A stretch of 64,000 bases of DNA from SZAS-103 sp036496805 (GTDB taxonomy: Bacteria; Pseudomonadota; Gammaproteobacteria; Xanthomonadales; Xanthomonadaceae), in contig DASXKN010000024.1 of NCBI GenBank assembly GCA_036496805.1, positions 186,001 to 250,000 on the forward strand, in the 5' to 3' direction. Shown here one piece after another: positions 34,118-43,409 of this stretch; the first letter of the stretch is position 1; each line of letters opens with the position of its first letter. A program made the translations under genes and the position numbers. The notes beneath the pieces are model-generated. The model did no database searches, was not told the DNA's origin, and saw only the letters and a list, made by a program, of their open reading frames with translations.

Positions 34118-35380
34118 TCAGGGCATCCTGCCGTCCGGCGACTGCTGTGCGGGAACCAGTTGCACTGATCGCGGGACTCGCCTGTTGACGATCTGCGGCA
34201 TCGGTGGCATCTGCGGCATCGGCGGCATTTCCAGCGCCTGTCGGGCTGCCTGTCGCGCGGCTTGCTGCGCTTGCTGGGCGGCCTGTTGCGCAGCTTGCTG
34301 TGCGGCTTGCTGCGCCGCCTGCTGCGCCGCGACCTGCTGGTCGTTCATCGGCGCTTCCTGCGTGAACCCCGCGTAGCCCATGGCCTTGTTGTGCAGGATC
34401 GAAGCGATCGCCTCCTCGCGCTCCTGGGCCGTGTAGTCGCGGTCCTGCACGGTCGCGTCCGCATATCGCATGTGCAGGCCGCCGTAGACCAGGGTCGCGT
34501 AGCCGTGGTCGCCGACCGACCACCGGAACACTTCGTCCACCCCGCCCAGGCGAGGATGATCGACGGCATCGAGCTGGGCCTTGAGCCTGCCGTCGATCTC
34601 GGCGAACGCCGACGCCTGGCCAGCGGTCAGCCGATCGAGCCGCTCCTGGTAGCCCTTGAGCGCCTGGGACTGGTAGCTGAGGCCCTGCGCGGCTTCGACC
34701 ATCCCATGCTGCTGGAGGTCGGCGAGGTCGGAATTCATCATCTGCACGACGGCTTGCCTGGCAGCCTGGAACTTCGTGTTCGCCTCCTCCGACCGGTCGA
34801 CGACAGGCCCGCAGCAACGCGAATACATGACGACGTTCGGCGTCCCCTTGAACGCCCTGTATTCCGCGACGGCCCTGTTGAATTCGCTGTAGCGCGGGCC
34901 GTAATCGCGCGCGAGGATCGCGTCGGTATCGCCGGATTCCAGGACGGTGAGCGATTCGTTGATCGCCCTGGATTGCGGGTCCATCGGCGTCGACCCCGGC
35001 CATGTCCTGGGTGCGCCATGCGCGCTTGCCAGCGTGTTCTTCGCGTCGGCGACACCCGCCTGCAGCAGCTTCACATCGTCGAGATAGCGGTCCTTTTCGC
35101 GCTGGGCCGCATCCCGGAGCGCCTTGCGCGCCTCGCCGCCGCTGGTCCTGGTGTAGTCGTCGACGCCCTTGATCGAGCAGCGGTACTCCACGATCTTGCG
35201 ACCGCGGTCATCGCTGGAGTCCGCCCAGGTCGTGGATGCGCAGACCTTGCGCGTCCCGAAGGCCTGGCCGACGGTGTAGGTCGCGTCCTCGGGCACCGCC
35301 TGGCTCTTCACCTTGTCGATGTCCGACTGGACGCAACCGCCCAGCACTGCCGCGAGCGCCAGCAACGCACAACGCCTCAT
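34118..35380 (-). CDS. Lipoprotein with coiled-coil Gln/Ala tail
   Basis: This 420-residue protein has a signal peptide with lipobox L-G-G-C (Cys16). A soluble body with helical segments follows. Near residues 350-385 there are tandem Q-A-A-Q repeats (about eight units), then a Pro/Met-rich tail (M-P-P-M-P-Q). It probably faces the periplasm. No family was recognised. DNA of the repeat is GCTTGCTG/GCC-rich and could slip. Confidence 0.7.
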   Translation of the reverse strand: MRRCALLALAAVLGGCVQSDIDKVKSQAVPEDATYTVGQAFGTRKVCASTTWADSSDDRGRKIVEYRCSIKGVDDYTRTSGGEARKALRDAAQREKDRYLDDVKLLQAGVADAKNTLASAHGAPRTWPGSTPMDPQSRAINESLTVLESGDTDAILARDYGPRYSEFNRAVAEYRAFKGTPNVVMYSRCCGPVVDRSEEANTKFQAARQAVVQMMNSDLADLQQHGMVEAAQGLSYQSQALKGYQERLDRLTAGQASAFAEIDGRLKAQLDAVDHPRLGGVDEVFRWSVGDHGYATLVYGGLHMRYADATVQDRDYTAQEREEAIASILHNKAMGYAGFTQEAPMNDQQVAAQQAAQQAAQQAAQQAAQQAQQAARQAARQALEMPPMPQMPPMPQIVNRRVPRSVQLVPAQQSPDGRMP

Positions 35381-35569
35381 GTCCTGTTTCCCCGTGAAGA
35401 GCTCTTCGGTAGTCCTGGAATCCCAGGAAACCCTTGGCAGTCGAACCGAAGTGTATCAATCCAGCGCGGATTCCCAGCGTGAACTCGATCACTTGAACCA
35501 CGCCGACCATCCGGCTCATCGCTTGCGTTCCGGAACGGACCCTGGCAGGCACTGGGGCGTTTGCCTCAC

Positions 35570-36067
35570 TCAGGCAAGGCCAGCCTTGTCCAGGCCGAAG
35601 GCCTTGTCGTAGGCGCCAGGCGTGGTGCGGAAGGCGACGTTGGCGCGGTTCCAGGCATTGATGCACATCACCCGGAAGGTCAGGGTCGACAGTTCCTTCT
35701 CGCTGAAGTGTTCGCGCATTTCGGCGAAGAGTTCGTCGGAGACGCCGGTGGGCGCGATCACGGTCAGCGCCTCGGTCCAGGCGAGTGCGGCGCGTTCCTT
35801 CGGCGTGAACAGCGGCGACTCGCGCCAGATCGCCACGTGGTACAGGCGCAGCTCGCGCTCGCCGTCCACCTTGGCTTCCTTGACGTGCATGTCCAGGCAG
35901 AACGCGCAACCGTTCATCTGCGAGGCGCGGATGTCCACCAAGTGGGACAGCCCGGGCTCGATCTGGCCGCTGCCGGCGATGGCCATGCTGAGGTCCTGGA
36001 GCTTGCGGGCCAGATCGGGCGACTGCTGCATGTAGTTCAGGCGGGAATGGGAGACGGCGAGGTTCAT
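35570..36067 (-). CDS. AhpD-like carboxymuconolactone decarboxylase family protein
   Basis: This is 165 residues from ATG 36067. The redox motif C-A-F-C-L-D-M-H is the CxxC of AhpD-type alkylhydroperoxidases, and the start L-N-Y-M-Q-Q-S-P is typical of this group. It lies 140 bp downstream of the ECF sigma gene on the same strand, a pairing widely seen for SigJ-type sigma factors. Likely role: peroxide or organic radical defence. Confidence 0.92.
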   Translation of the reverse strand: MNLAVSHSRLNYMQQSPDLARKLQDLSMAIAGSGQIEPGLSHLVDIRASQMNGCAFCLDMHVKEAKVDGERELRLYHVAIWRESPLFTPKERAALAWTEALTVIAPTGVSDELFAEMREHFSEKELSTLTFRVMCINAWNRANVAFRTTPGAYDKAFGLDKAGLA

Positions 36068-36207
36068 TGAGTTTCTCCGGGAAATGAAGGAAGGCGTCGG
36101 ACGCTGCAATCTTGTGATCGCATCCTTCAGACTAACCGGCCTTGCGGGTTGTGACATCGCCGACGAAGAATTCTTGCCCGCGCCGCCCTTCCCTTCCTGT
36201 GCCGGGT

Positions 36208-37140
36208 TCAGCCGTCGCGACCGCCACGACCCAGGTCGGCCAGCACACCCTTCAGCTTGTCGGGATTGCGCTGGATGTAGAGCGCACCGATGCGGCCCGG
36301 CTCGATGGCCGAAGGCGCCATGGCGATCGTCTGCACGAGCTGGCCGGTCGCGTCGTCGAAGACCAGGCAACCCGGAAGGCCGTTGATGCGTGCCGGCTCC
36401 AGGCGCCAGGCGCGGCTCGAAGGCAGTCTGGCGAATCCGATGAAAGCCTTCGCGACCTGCGCGCCGCCATGCAGCGGGCGCGAGACCGCGCTGACCTTGC
36501 CGCCGCCGTCGGCGAGCATCACCGCGTCCTCGGTCAGGACCTTGGCCAGCGCCTCCACGTCGCCATTTCGAACCGCCTCGCTGAACGCGCTGAACAGGCG
36601 TGCGCGTTCCTCGTCCTCCACCTCGCAGCGCGCGTAGTCGGCCTTGACGTGGTTGCGCGCGCGGCTGGCCAACTGGCGGCAGGCCGCGGGATCGCGCTCG
36701 AGGCGCCGCCCGATCTCGTCGAAGTCCACGTCGAACACGTCGTGCAGCAGGAAGGCCGCGCGCTCGAGGGGCGACAGCCGTTCCAGCGCAAGCATGAAGG
36801 CCACGGAGACATCCTGCGCGAACTCGGCCTGCATCTCCGGACCCGGCGAACAGCAGGCATCGTCGTCGAGCAGAGGATCGGGGAGCCAGACGCCGACGTA
36901 CTGCTCGCGCCTCGCAGCGGTCGCGCGCAACCGGTCCAGGCACAGGTTCGTCACCAGGCGCGAGAGGTAGGCGCCTGCGTGCTCGACGGTGCTTTCATCG
37001 ACCTGGGCCCAGCGCAGCCATCCATCCTGCACGATGTCCTCGGCATCGCTGCGCGAGCCGAGCATGCGGTAGGCCAGCGCGCGCAAGCCGCTCGCATGTT
37101 CGCGATCGTAGTGCTGCGCGCGTTCGGCGGGAGTCGTCAT
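36208..37140 (-). CDS. SigJ-type ECF RNA polymerase sigma factor
   Basis: This is 310 residues from ATG 37140. Sigma region 2 is R-A-L-A-Y-R-M-L-G-S-R-S-D-A-E-D-I-V-Q-D and region 4 is L-E-R-L-S-P-L-E-R-A-A-F-L-L-H-D-V-F. A C-terminal SnoaL-like domain follows (F-S-E-A-V-R-N-G-D-V-E-A-L), which replaces an anti-sigma partner in this class. It probably drives itself and the AhpD-like gene. Confidence 0.93.
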   Translation of the reverse strand: MTTPAERAQHYDREHASGLRALAYRMLGSRSDAEDIVQDGWLRWAQVDESTVEHAGAYLSRLVTNLCLDRLRATAARREQYVGVWLPDPLLDDDACCSPGPEMQAEFAQDVSVAFMLALERLSPLERAAFLLHDVFDVDFDEIGRRLERDPAACRQLASRARNHVKADYARCEVEDEERARLFSAFSEAVRNGDVEALAKVLTEDAVMLADGGGKVSAVSRPLHGGAQVAKAFIGFARLPSSRAWRLEPARINGLPGCLVFDDATGQLVQTIAMAPSAIEPGRIGALYIQRNPDKLKGVLADLGRGGRDG

Positions 37141-37516
37141 GGGGGCCTGGCACATCCCATCGCGGGGCGTGAATCACGTTTGTCCTGCAGACGAAACGGC
37201 CTGGCGGTTTGTGACATCCACCAAGAAGTTCCCTTGCACACAGGGACCGAGTGGACTGACCCCGAACCATCCTTGACCGCGAGCCACCCTACTTGTGGTC
37301 GTGCTGCTTGTCATGGTCGTGGTTGCCATGGTCATCGTATCGGCGAGAGTGTGCACTGTTTCGACGACCTGCTCGCAGCCGGGGCTACGGCCGCGCACGC
37401 GGCACATGGATGCACACTTGATTCCGCTCGATTGCCCCGACCCATTGGGGCGGACGGCTTACCCATCCCGCGATGATCGTGCCCCGCCCCTGTTACTCCG
37501 TCTCCCGGTCGACTGG

Positions 37517-38440
37517 TCAGGCCGGACGGCTCCGCAAGCCCTGCGGGTCCGGGATTTCGCACTCCGCAACCGGAACGATCGCAGGTGGAGTGATCGAGCC
37601 CTTCCATTTCCACAGCAATGCGATCGTGAGGACATCCACCACCACGGCGCACACACTCGATTCCGGGCCGAAATTTCCGCCGGTGAGCCATTCGGCCCTG
37701 CCCTGGAAGACCGGATGGAACCAGCCGGGCTGATCGATGCCGCTGACGCCGAAGCCGAGGACGTGACCCTGCATCCAGTTCCATCCCAGGTGCAGGCCGA
37801 CCGGCAATGCAAGGCTGCGCGTGCGCAACCACGCAAGGCCGAACAGGATCGAGCCGAGCGCGATGTCGAGCGTGGCCCAGACCTCGGTGCTGCCCTGCAT
37901 GCCGGGGTTTCCCCAGTGGCCGACGGCAAAGAGCACGGCCATGGCGATCTGCGCGATCCAGATGCCCGTGCCGTCCACGAGCCGCTGGAAGATGAAGCCG
38001 CGGAACAGGGTTTCCTCGAACAAGGCCACGAACGCGAACATGTAGAACCCGTAGCCAAGCGCACCCAGGCTGCGAGCCGGATTCAGTTCGAGGCGCACGC
38101 CGCCGGCGGCCCAGATCATTCCCGCGATGACCAGCATCGAGGCCGCGCCGATCGCGATGCCGCATGCGGCCTGCTTGAGCCAGCGCCTGTCCATCGCGAA
38201 TCCGACGCTCGCAAGAGGCTCCTTGCGCAGGCGTGTGCACACCCAGGTCGCCAGCAGGACAAAGAGGAACGACGCCGGCTCGAGCCATTCCTTCGGAACT
38301 CCCAGGCCCCTGAAACCATGGGTGACCGGCCGATACGCGAACCGCGTGAGCACGATGCAGCCGATGAAAACGAGGATCCACCAGCCGTTGCGCAAGCGTC
38401 CGTGCGGGTTGAAGAAGATCGTGTGCAAGGCGGGATCCAT
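37517..38440 (-). CDS. CPBP-family intramembrane protease
   Basis: This is 307 residues from ATG 38440, with about seven transmembrane segments. The CPBP active-site motifs are F-E-E-T-L-F-R-G-F, then V-G-H-W-G-N, then H-L-G-W-N-W. These are the glutamate and histidine residues of the CAAX-protease/bacteriocin-processing family. The substrate is unknown. It stands alone between a short His-rich remnant (37289-37345) and a repeat region. Confidence 0.9.
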   Translation of the reverse strand: MDPALHTIFFNPHGRLRNGWWILVFIGCIVLTRFAYRPVTHGFRGLGVPKEWLEPASFLFVLLATWVCTRLRKEPLASVGFAMDRRWLKQAACGIAIGAASMLVIAGMIWAAGGVRLELNPARSLGALGYGFYMFAFVALFEETLFRGFIFQRLVDGTGIWIAQIAMAVLFAVGHWGNPGMQGSTEVWATLDIALGSILFGLAWLRTRSLALPVGLHLGWNWMQGHVLGFGVSGIDQPGWFHPVFQGRAEWLTGGNFGPESSVCAVVVDVLTIALLWKWKGSITPPAIVPVAECEIPDPQGLRSRPA

Positions 38441-38822
38441 GTGGGGAAGAGTCGAGCGCGGCGGCATGCGCCGGGCGAGGCTTCATCTTCCCTGTTCGGA
38501 CTTTCGCGGGATATGTGCCGGACGTCGCTGTGCCAATGGTCATCCGGCCAAGGGCTCAAACCGGTTTCGCACAGATGCGGCGAAGACCGCCGCGCGCTCG
38601 GCTCGAAGGACAGGGTCAAGGAACATTTTCAATGGACGCAGGAATGTTCCCTGACCCTGATTGTCGGATCCTGATTGTCGGACCCTGATTGTCGTGACAC
38701 CACTATCGACATGCGGGCCACTCCGACAGTTCTGGTTGTTGTCGCTGATTGTCCGCCACGAGGGTTCGCGTCCGTTTCCCTTGTCGCAACCGACCCAGCC
38801 GTCGCCATCACCGGGAACAAGC
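38441..38822. other. Non-coding interval with a palindrome and tandem repeats
   Basis: The interval contains the hairpin at 38611-38659 and three tandem units of CTGATTGTCGGAyC from 38654 to about 38692. The rest is the leader of the 38823 gene. No gene is supported. Confidence 0.6.
38611..38659. repeat. REP-like palindrome (variant arms)
   Basis: CAGGGTCAAGGAACATT and AATGTTCCCTGACCCTG pair as a long imperfect stem. The arm type (GGAATGTTCCCTG) recurs at 52117-52131, so it is a variant subclass of the GGGGCCAGA repeat family. Confidence 0.7.
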
Positions 38823-40400
38823 ATGCACTCGACCACGCGGCTCACCGACGCTCCGCCATCTCGAGGCCATCGCCGGGGATCGATCCCTTCGCCAGGTGCG
38901 GGGCGCCGGATTGCCTTCATCTGCGGCCTGTTCGCCCTGCTGCTGGCCGGAGATGCAGCAGCGGAACGATACAGCTACCAGAGCGGGTTTGGCAGCAAGG
39001 GCAACCATCCCGGGCAATTCCAGGATCCGACCGGAATCGCCATCGATCCGGTCAGCCACAACCTGCTGGTGGCTGACTCGGCCAACAACCGCGTTGAGAG
39101 GTTCAGCTCCGACGGCAACTACCTCGGCCAGTTCGGCGAGTCGGGCGGAGGCAACGGCCAGTTCCTGGGACCTGGTGGAATGGCCATCGATCCCACCACC
39201 CACAACGTGGTGGTGACCGACGTGGGCCATTCCCGCGTCCAGATCTTCACTTCCAGAGGCCGCTACCTTGCCCAGTTTGGAACCGAGGGTTCGGGCAAGG
39301 GCCAATTCGGCTGGCCAGCCCATGTCGCGATCGATCCGGCCAGCCACGACATCCTGGTGACCGACGCGAGCCACGGCCGCGTCGAGATCTTCAGTTCCAC
39401 CGGCAGCTACCTGCGCCAGTTCGGAACGCCCGGCATCAAGGATGGACAATTCAGCACTCCTTCCGGAATCGCGATCGATCCGGTCAGTCGCGACATCGTG
39501 GTGGGCGACAATCGGAATGTCTTCTGGGGTCGCATCCAGATCTTCGATTCCCATGGCAGGTATCTGCGGCAATTCGGCACGCAAGGCCAAGGTGACGGGC
39601 AGTTTGGCGCCATCGCCGGCATCGCGATCGACCCGACCCGCCGCGACATCCTGGTCAGCGACATGGGCAATCAGCGCGTGCAGGTCTTCACCTCCGCGGG
39701 TCGCTATCGCGGTCAGTTCGGCACGCGAGGCAGCGGCAACGGGCAGTTCGAGACGCCACGCGCCATCGCGATCGACCCGACCACGCATCGGCTTGCGGTG
39801 ACCGATGGCGACAACCACCGCGTCCAGCTTTTTCGCAGGGGACCCGGCGACAGCGCCCCCGGAATTCGCGATCGCAGCGAGCAGCGACCGGCATCGGGTA
39901 TAGCGAGCATGCAAGCGCAACCTGGTCCGGCGCGGGTGGCGGATCATCCCGTTCAGCAAAGCAGCCAGGCAGCGTCGCCTCCAGGGAATCCGAATGAGTT
40001 CCCAGGATGTCACGACTGGGTACCACCACCGGGGACCGTGCAGGTCGATGCTCCGGCAACGCCCGACTACAGCCATCTTCCCAGGGATGCGCAGGGGCGC
40101 CCGATGATCCTGCGTGCCGGAAACATCGAACTGGTTCCGCTCGAGAAACCCGACGCATTGTCGGCCAGCGACCGCTGCGCCGACATGGTCATCGGTTGCA
40201 CGTCGCTGGGCAAGAACAGGGATCCCAATCGCTCGTTCGATCGCTGCTTCAAGTCCGCGCCGCGTTGCAAGACCACGCGTCCGTGGGAGGAAGCACGGGC
40301 GTGCTGCCCGGAGTCGTCGTGGCAGCACTATTCGCAGTTGCGCCGGGATTGCATCGATCCGTTCAGCGCCTTGATGCGCACGTTTCACGGCGACCGATGA
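38823..40400 (+). CDS. Exported NHL-repeat beta-propeller protein
   Basis: This is 525 residues from ATG 38823. An N-terminal signal segment (I-C-G-L-F-A-L-L-L-A-G-D-A-A-A) is followed by seven or so NHL repeats of about 47 residues. Each repeat has G-x-G-x-G-Q-F ... I-A-I-D-P ... I-V-V-x-D ... R-V-Q-I-F. The C-terminal 130 residues are Cys-containing and not NHL. NHL propellers bind proteins, nucleic acid or glycans; the ligand here is unknown. It is followed by a REP palindrome. Confidence 0.88.
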   Translation: MHSTTRLTDAPPSRGHRRGSIPSPGAGRRIAFICGLFALLLAGDAAAERYSYQSGFGSKGNHPGQFQDPTGIAIDPVSHNLLVADSANNRVERFSSDGNYLGQFGESGGGNGQFLGPGGMAIDPTTHNVVVTDVGHSRVQIFTSRGRYLAQFGTEGSGKGQFGWPAHVAIDPASHDILVTDASHGRVEIFSSTGSYLRQFGTPGIKDGQFSTPSGIAIDPVSRDIVVGDNRNVFWGRIQIFDSHGRYLRQFGTQGQGDGQFGAIAGIAIDPTRRDILVSDMGNQRVQVFTSAGRYRGQFGTRGSGNGQFETPRAIAIDPTTHRLAVTDGDNHRVQLFRRGPGDSAPGIRDRSEQRPASGIASMQAQPGPARVADHPVQQSSQAASPPGNPNEFPGCHDWVPPPGTVQVDAPATPDYSHLPRDAQGRPMILRAGNIELVPLEKPDALSASDRCADMVIGCTSLGKNRDPNRSFDRCFKSAPRCKTTRPWEEARACCPESSWQHYSQLRRDCIDPFSALMRTFHGDR

Positions 40401-40408
40401 GCAGGTGA

Positions 40409-40460
40409 AGGCCCAGCGTGAATTTTCGTTTCAATCGGAAATTACTCTGGCCCTTTTTTT
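40409..40460. repeat. REP-like palindrome with T-run
   Basis: AGGCCCAGCGTGAATTTTCGTTTCAATCGGAAATTACTCTGGCCC-type element (written here in parts) has arms GGCCCAG.GTGAATTT / AAATTACTCTGGCCC. It is followed by seven T's, 9 bp after the NHL gene stop. It can serve as an intrinsic terminator. Confidence 0.8.
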
Positions 40461-40521
40461 CTCTTTTTTTCTCCCTGTGCAGCAGCGTTATGCTGTCGTG
40501 CTTTCCGACTGCACCGCCACG

Positions 40522-41316
40522 ATGACCCAGACCGCATCACCACCGGATGGCGCTATGCCTTATGCCTTGATCGGCGCAACGGGCAAGCGGGAGGCGCTGG
40601 TCCGGCTGGCGTTCGCGATGGCGCTGCCATTCGTCGCCTTCGGTGTGAGGGTCAGCCTTCTGTCCGCGACCAGAAATTTTTATTGGCCAAGGCCGCACTG
40701 TTCCGATGCAGCGAAGGACGAGATCGTGTTTCTGATCGAGCTCTGCGCGGGCATCGGCACCGGCGCGATCTTCCGCCGTCAGCCATCGCGAATCACGGCC
40801 TTCGCAATGATCGGGCAGACCGTGATCCTGGCCGCCTTCGCCTCGGTGGACTCTTCGAACATGGTGGAACTGCTGTCATATGCCCTCATGGGCTCCGGCC
40901 TGTTCCTCGGCGCCCTGTTCGTCGAGCGATGGCCGGCCATCAGCTCGCGATGGAGCGAGGCGGGCAGGCTTGCAGGAAGACTGGCGGTCGTGGTGGTAGC
41001 CGCAGCGGCCATTCTGATCAACGAAATGGCGCACTACCTGCCGTTACGATCGGAGCGGATCTCGCATCAGCTTTGCGACTCCATCCAACGCGGAGACGAT
41101 TTCGCGCCGGTTGTCGAAAAGGCCCGCGTGATCGGGATGAATCACCGGTCTCACGCCAATCACAACGAGTTCTGGGTGGGCGGATGGGCCGGCAGGTACG
41201 CAGCCTGCGAAATCTGGACGGAGAAAGGCAAGGTCGACTACAAAGTCGCCAGCACCACCGGCATGGTGGCCAGAGAGCTCACCATGGGGTTGACCCCGGA
41301 CGTTCCGTCGCACTAG
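40522..41316 (+). CDS. Hypothetical membrane protein
   Basis: This is 264 residues from ATG 40522. Four hydrophobic helices span roughly residues 22-150 (A-M-A-L-P-F-V-A-F-G ... V-V-V-V-A-A-A-A-I-L-I). A soluble C-terminal domain of about 100 residues follows, with W-V-G-G-W-A-G-R-Y-A. No family was recognised. Confidence 0.65.
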   Translation: MTQTASPPDGAMPYALIGATGKREALVRLAFAMALPFVAFGVRVSLLSATRNFYWPRPHCSDAAKDEIVFLIELCAGIGTGAIFRRQPSRITAFAMIGQTVILAAFASVDSSNMVELLSYALMGSGLFLGALFVERWPAISSRWSEAGRLAGRLAVVVVAAAAILINEMAHYLPLRSERISHQLCDSIQRGDDFAPVVEKARVIGMNHRSHANHNEFWVGGWAGRYAACEIWTEKGKVDYKVASTTGMVARELTMGLTPDVPSH

Positions 41317-41525
41317 CTCCGTAGCCCATGACCCGGCTGGAACTCGGATCGAAGTCGAACGCGACGGCGGGCGTGCCACGCGTGGTGCCAGGCGCAAGCG
41401 CATCCTGAATTCCTGAACCGTTCGCGATCCAGCCGGGCGCGTATTGGAAGGGCATTCAGGCGCTTTCCCTATAGTCTTGGAGAGCGCACAGGACTTGCGC
41501 TCCCACCACTTCAAAAGGACTTGAA

Positions 41526-42260
41526 ATGGACACGAATCTGCGAACGATCGCTGCCGCCGCGGCGGCTGTTGCCATCGCGTATTCCGGTCAATCCTTCGCG
41601 CAGGACCCGGTGACCGACCGGTCGACCTACGTCAGCGATTCCGGCGCGGTCATCCACTGCGTTTCCACGGAAAGCGGGCGGTCCTATTGCGGCAAGCCGC
41701 ATGTGCAATACGTGATCGCCGGCCCGACGCCGGTGGAATGCGTGCGGGACCGCACCTGGGGCGTCGATGACCGCGGCGTCTGGGTGACCGGTGGCTGCGT
41801 TGCCGACTTCAATACCGTCCCGGTGGCGGCACCGGCCCGCGTCATCGGTGGCGCGCGCGTGGTGCACTGCGTTCCGACGGCCAGCGGCCGCACCTATTGC
41901 GGCCAGGCATCCGTGCGCTACGTGATAGAAGGCGGCCCCAATCCGATCTGCGTCCAGGGCCAGACCTGGGGCACCGACGAGCACGGCCTATGGGTGAGTG
42001 GCCATTGCACGGCGTATTTCGATGTCGCCGACACCGAAGTCGCAGCACCGGTCGTTGTCAGGAACGACGACGGACACGTCCTGCACTGCGTTTCGACGGC
42101 CGGCGGCCGGACCTTCTGCGGCGCACCGCACAGGCGTTATGTCGTCGTCGGAACGCCCGATCCGCTCTGCGTCGAGAACACCACCTGGGGCCGCGACGAT
42201 GAGCGCGGCGTCTGGGTCAGCGGCGGCTGCGTGGCGGACTTCCGCGTCGACGACGATTGA
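41526..42260 (+). CDS. Exported DUF3011 protein with three repeats
   Basis: This 244-residue protein has a signal peptide ending S-F-A-Q. Three DUF3011-like units of about 62 residues follow. Each has V-x-H-C-V-S/P-T ... G-R-x-Y/F-C-G ... C-V-x-x-x-T-W-G ... G-V/L-W-V-S/T-G-x-C. The four Cys per unit suggest two disulfides. DUF3011 is common in Xanthomonadales exported proteins and its function is unknown. Confidence 0.9.
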   Translation: MDTNLRTIAAAAAAVAIAYSGQSFAQDPVTDRSTYVSDSGAVIHCVSTESGRSYCGKPHVQYVIAGPTPVECVRDRTWGVDDRGVWVTGGCVADFNTVPVAAPARVIGGARVVHCVPTASGRTYCGQASVRYVIEGGPNPICVQGQTWGTDEHGLWVSGHCTAYFDVADTEVAAPVVVRNDDGHVLHCVSTAGGRTFCGAPHRRYVVVGTPDPLCVENTTWGRDDERGVWVSGGCVADFRVDDD

Positions 42261-42290
42261 ACCCGGTCGGACCGGACCTCGATTGAAACG

Positions 42291-42340
42291 CAGGGCCAGA
42301 GTGAGTCTTCGCTTCAGGCGTTGATTTGCCCTGGCCCTTT
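42291..42340. repeat. REP-like palindrome
   Basis: CAGGGCCAGAGTGAGTCTTC and a mirrored TTGCCCTGGCCCTTT arm flank a central CGCTTCAGGCG. It is 30 bp after the DUF3011 gene and is a plausible terminator. Confidence 0.8.
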
Positions 42341-42445
42341 CTTGCTTGCTCAACACGTTTGCCTTTGCACAGCCGGCAAGAGGAGCGTTGCCGCGCCACT
42401 CGACTCGCCGGAGCGGTCGGATGACGCCGCCCCGAGCCCTCTTCC

Positions 42446-42652
42446 CTATTTCTTTTTCTTCCTGACGAACGCGCCAAGGCCGATGGCGATGGCGAAGACC
42501 GAACCGACCGCCCACGTCGTCTCCTGTGGCCGGAATTCCTCCGCCCGGCTGAGTCCCTCGTTCCAGCCGTGCCGGAACACCTGCTCGTAGTACCCGGCTC
42601 CGAGCAGCAGTCCGAACAGGATGAGCACGATCCCCGCGATTTTGGTCCCCAT
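42446..42652 (-). CDS. DUF3185-like small membrane protein
   Basis: This is 68 residues from ATG 42652. Two hydrophobic helices (I-A-G-I-V-L-I-L-F-G-L-L-L-G-A-G and W-A-V-G-S-V-F-A-I-A-I-G-L-G-A-F) and a basic V-R-K-K-K-K end match DUF3185. The function is unknown. Confidence 0.75.
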   Translation of the reverse strand: MGTKIAGIVLILFGLLLGAGYYEQVFRHGWNEGLSRAEEFRPQETTWAVGSVFAIAIGLGAFVRKKKK

Positions 42653-42736
42653 GTCGTTCTCCCTCGAAGCTTCCGTCGAATCACACCTGGTGCATTTGAT
42701 GAGGCGCGTCCCCACCATTCCATCCGCTGCCCTGCA

Positions 42737-43240
42737 TCACGGACAGGCATCCGAATGCGTGTCCGCGAAGTTGATGATCTGCCACCCGGACTCCGTGCGG
42801 TAAAGCTGGAAGGTCTCGATGCCGCAATGGCTCGGCGAATGGGCGACACCGTTTTCGGTGTAGTGCACGGTGAACCTGTAGTGCGACCACACGATGGCGA
42901 TGGGACCATCGACGCGCACTTCCGGGTCGACGAGATGGTCGTCCCAAGTGCCTTTCGGGAGCTTCGCCATGGTCCCGACCAGGGTGGCGCGGTCCTCGAC
43001 GGCCGACGTCCATGCGCCGTCCTTCAGGTGCAGGGTGACTTCCCGGAAGTCCTTGTGCAGCACGGATTCGAGCTTGGCGGCATCGGATTCGCGCCATCCA
43101 TCCAGCAGGGCCTGGACCGCCGCGAGCACCGGCTTGGTGTCGACCGCATCCTTCGCCGCCTCATCCTTCGCCGTCGCATCCGTTGCAAGACCGAAGATGC
43201 ACAGGACACACGCCATCTGCTGCCGGACTTGCGGTTTCAT
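42737..43240 (-). CDS. Exported SnoaL/NTF2-like protein
   Basis: This is 167 residues from ATG 43240. A signal peptide ends A-T-A, then a SnoaL-like fold begins (V-Q-A-L-L-D-G-W-R-E-S-D-A-A-K-L-E-S-V). It continues with W-S-H-Y-R-F-T-V-H-Y and ends W-Q-I-I-N-F-A-D-T. Such folds bind small ligands. A DUF4440/NTF2 type is likely. Confidence 0.8.
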   Translation of the reverse strand: MKPQVRQQMACVLCIFGLATDATAKDEAAKDAVDTKPVLAAVQALLDGWRESDAAKLESVLHKDFREVTLHLKDGAWTSAVEDRATLVGTMAKLPKGTWDDHLVDPEVRVDGPIAIVWSHYRFTVHYTENGVAHSPSHCGIETFQLYRTESGWQIINFADTHSDACP

Positions 43241-43356
43241 GGGCGGCCTCCGGTGGGTGAAGGGTGCGGCGAAGGAAGGATGACACTCTTCCGATGAGCT
43301 GATGTCCACCCTGGGCTCTGAGAACGACCCTCGAAAAGCTGCTTGCGAAAAGCCAC

Positions 43357-43405
43357 TTGACAACATCGATTACAAGCGTAATCTCACTAACAATTACGAG
43401 TGTAA
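43357..43405 (+). promoter_or_regulatory. Sigma70-type promoter with BlaI/CopY-like operators
   Basis: TTGACA (43357-43362) and TAATCT (43379-43384) are spaced by 16 bp. A perfect dyad GATTAC-AAGC-GTAATC (43368-43383) overlaps the -10 box. A second dyad, TTAC-GAGT-GTAA, lies at 43394-43405. The TTACA-n-TGTAA pattern is the classic MecI/BlaI-family operator. It precedes the blaI-like remnant at 43410. Confidence 0.75.
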
Positions 43406-43409
43406 ACGA

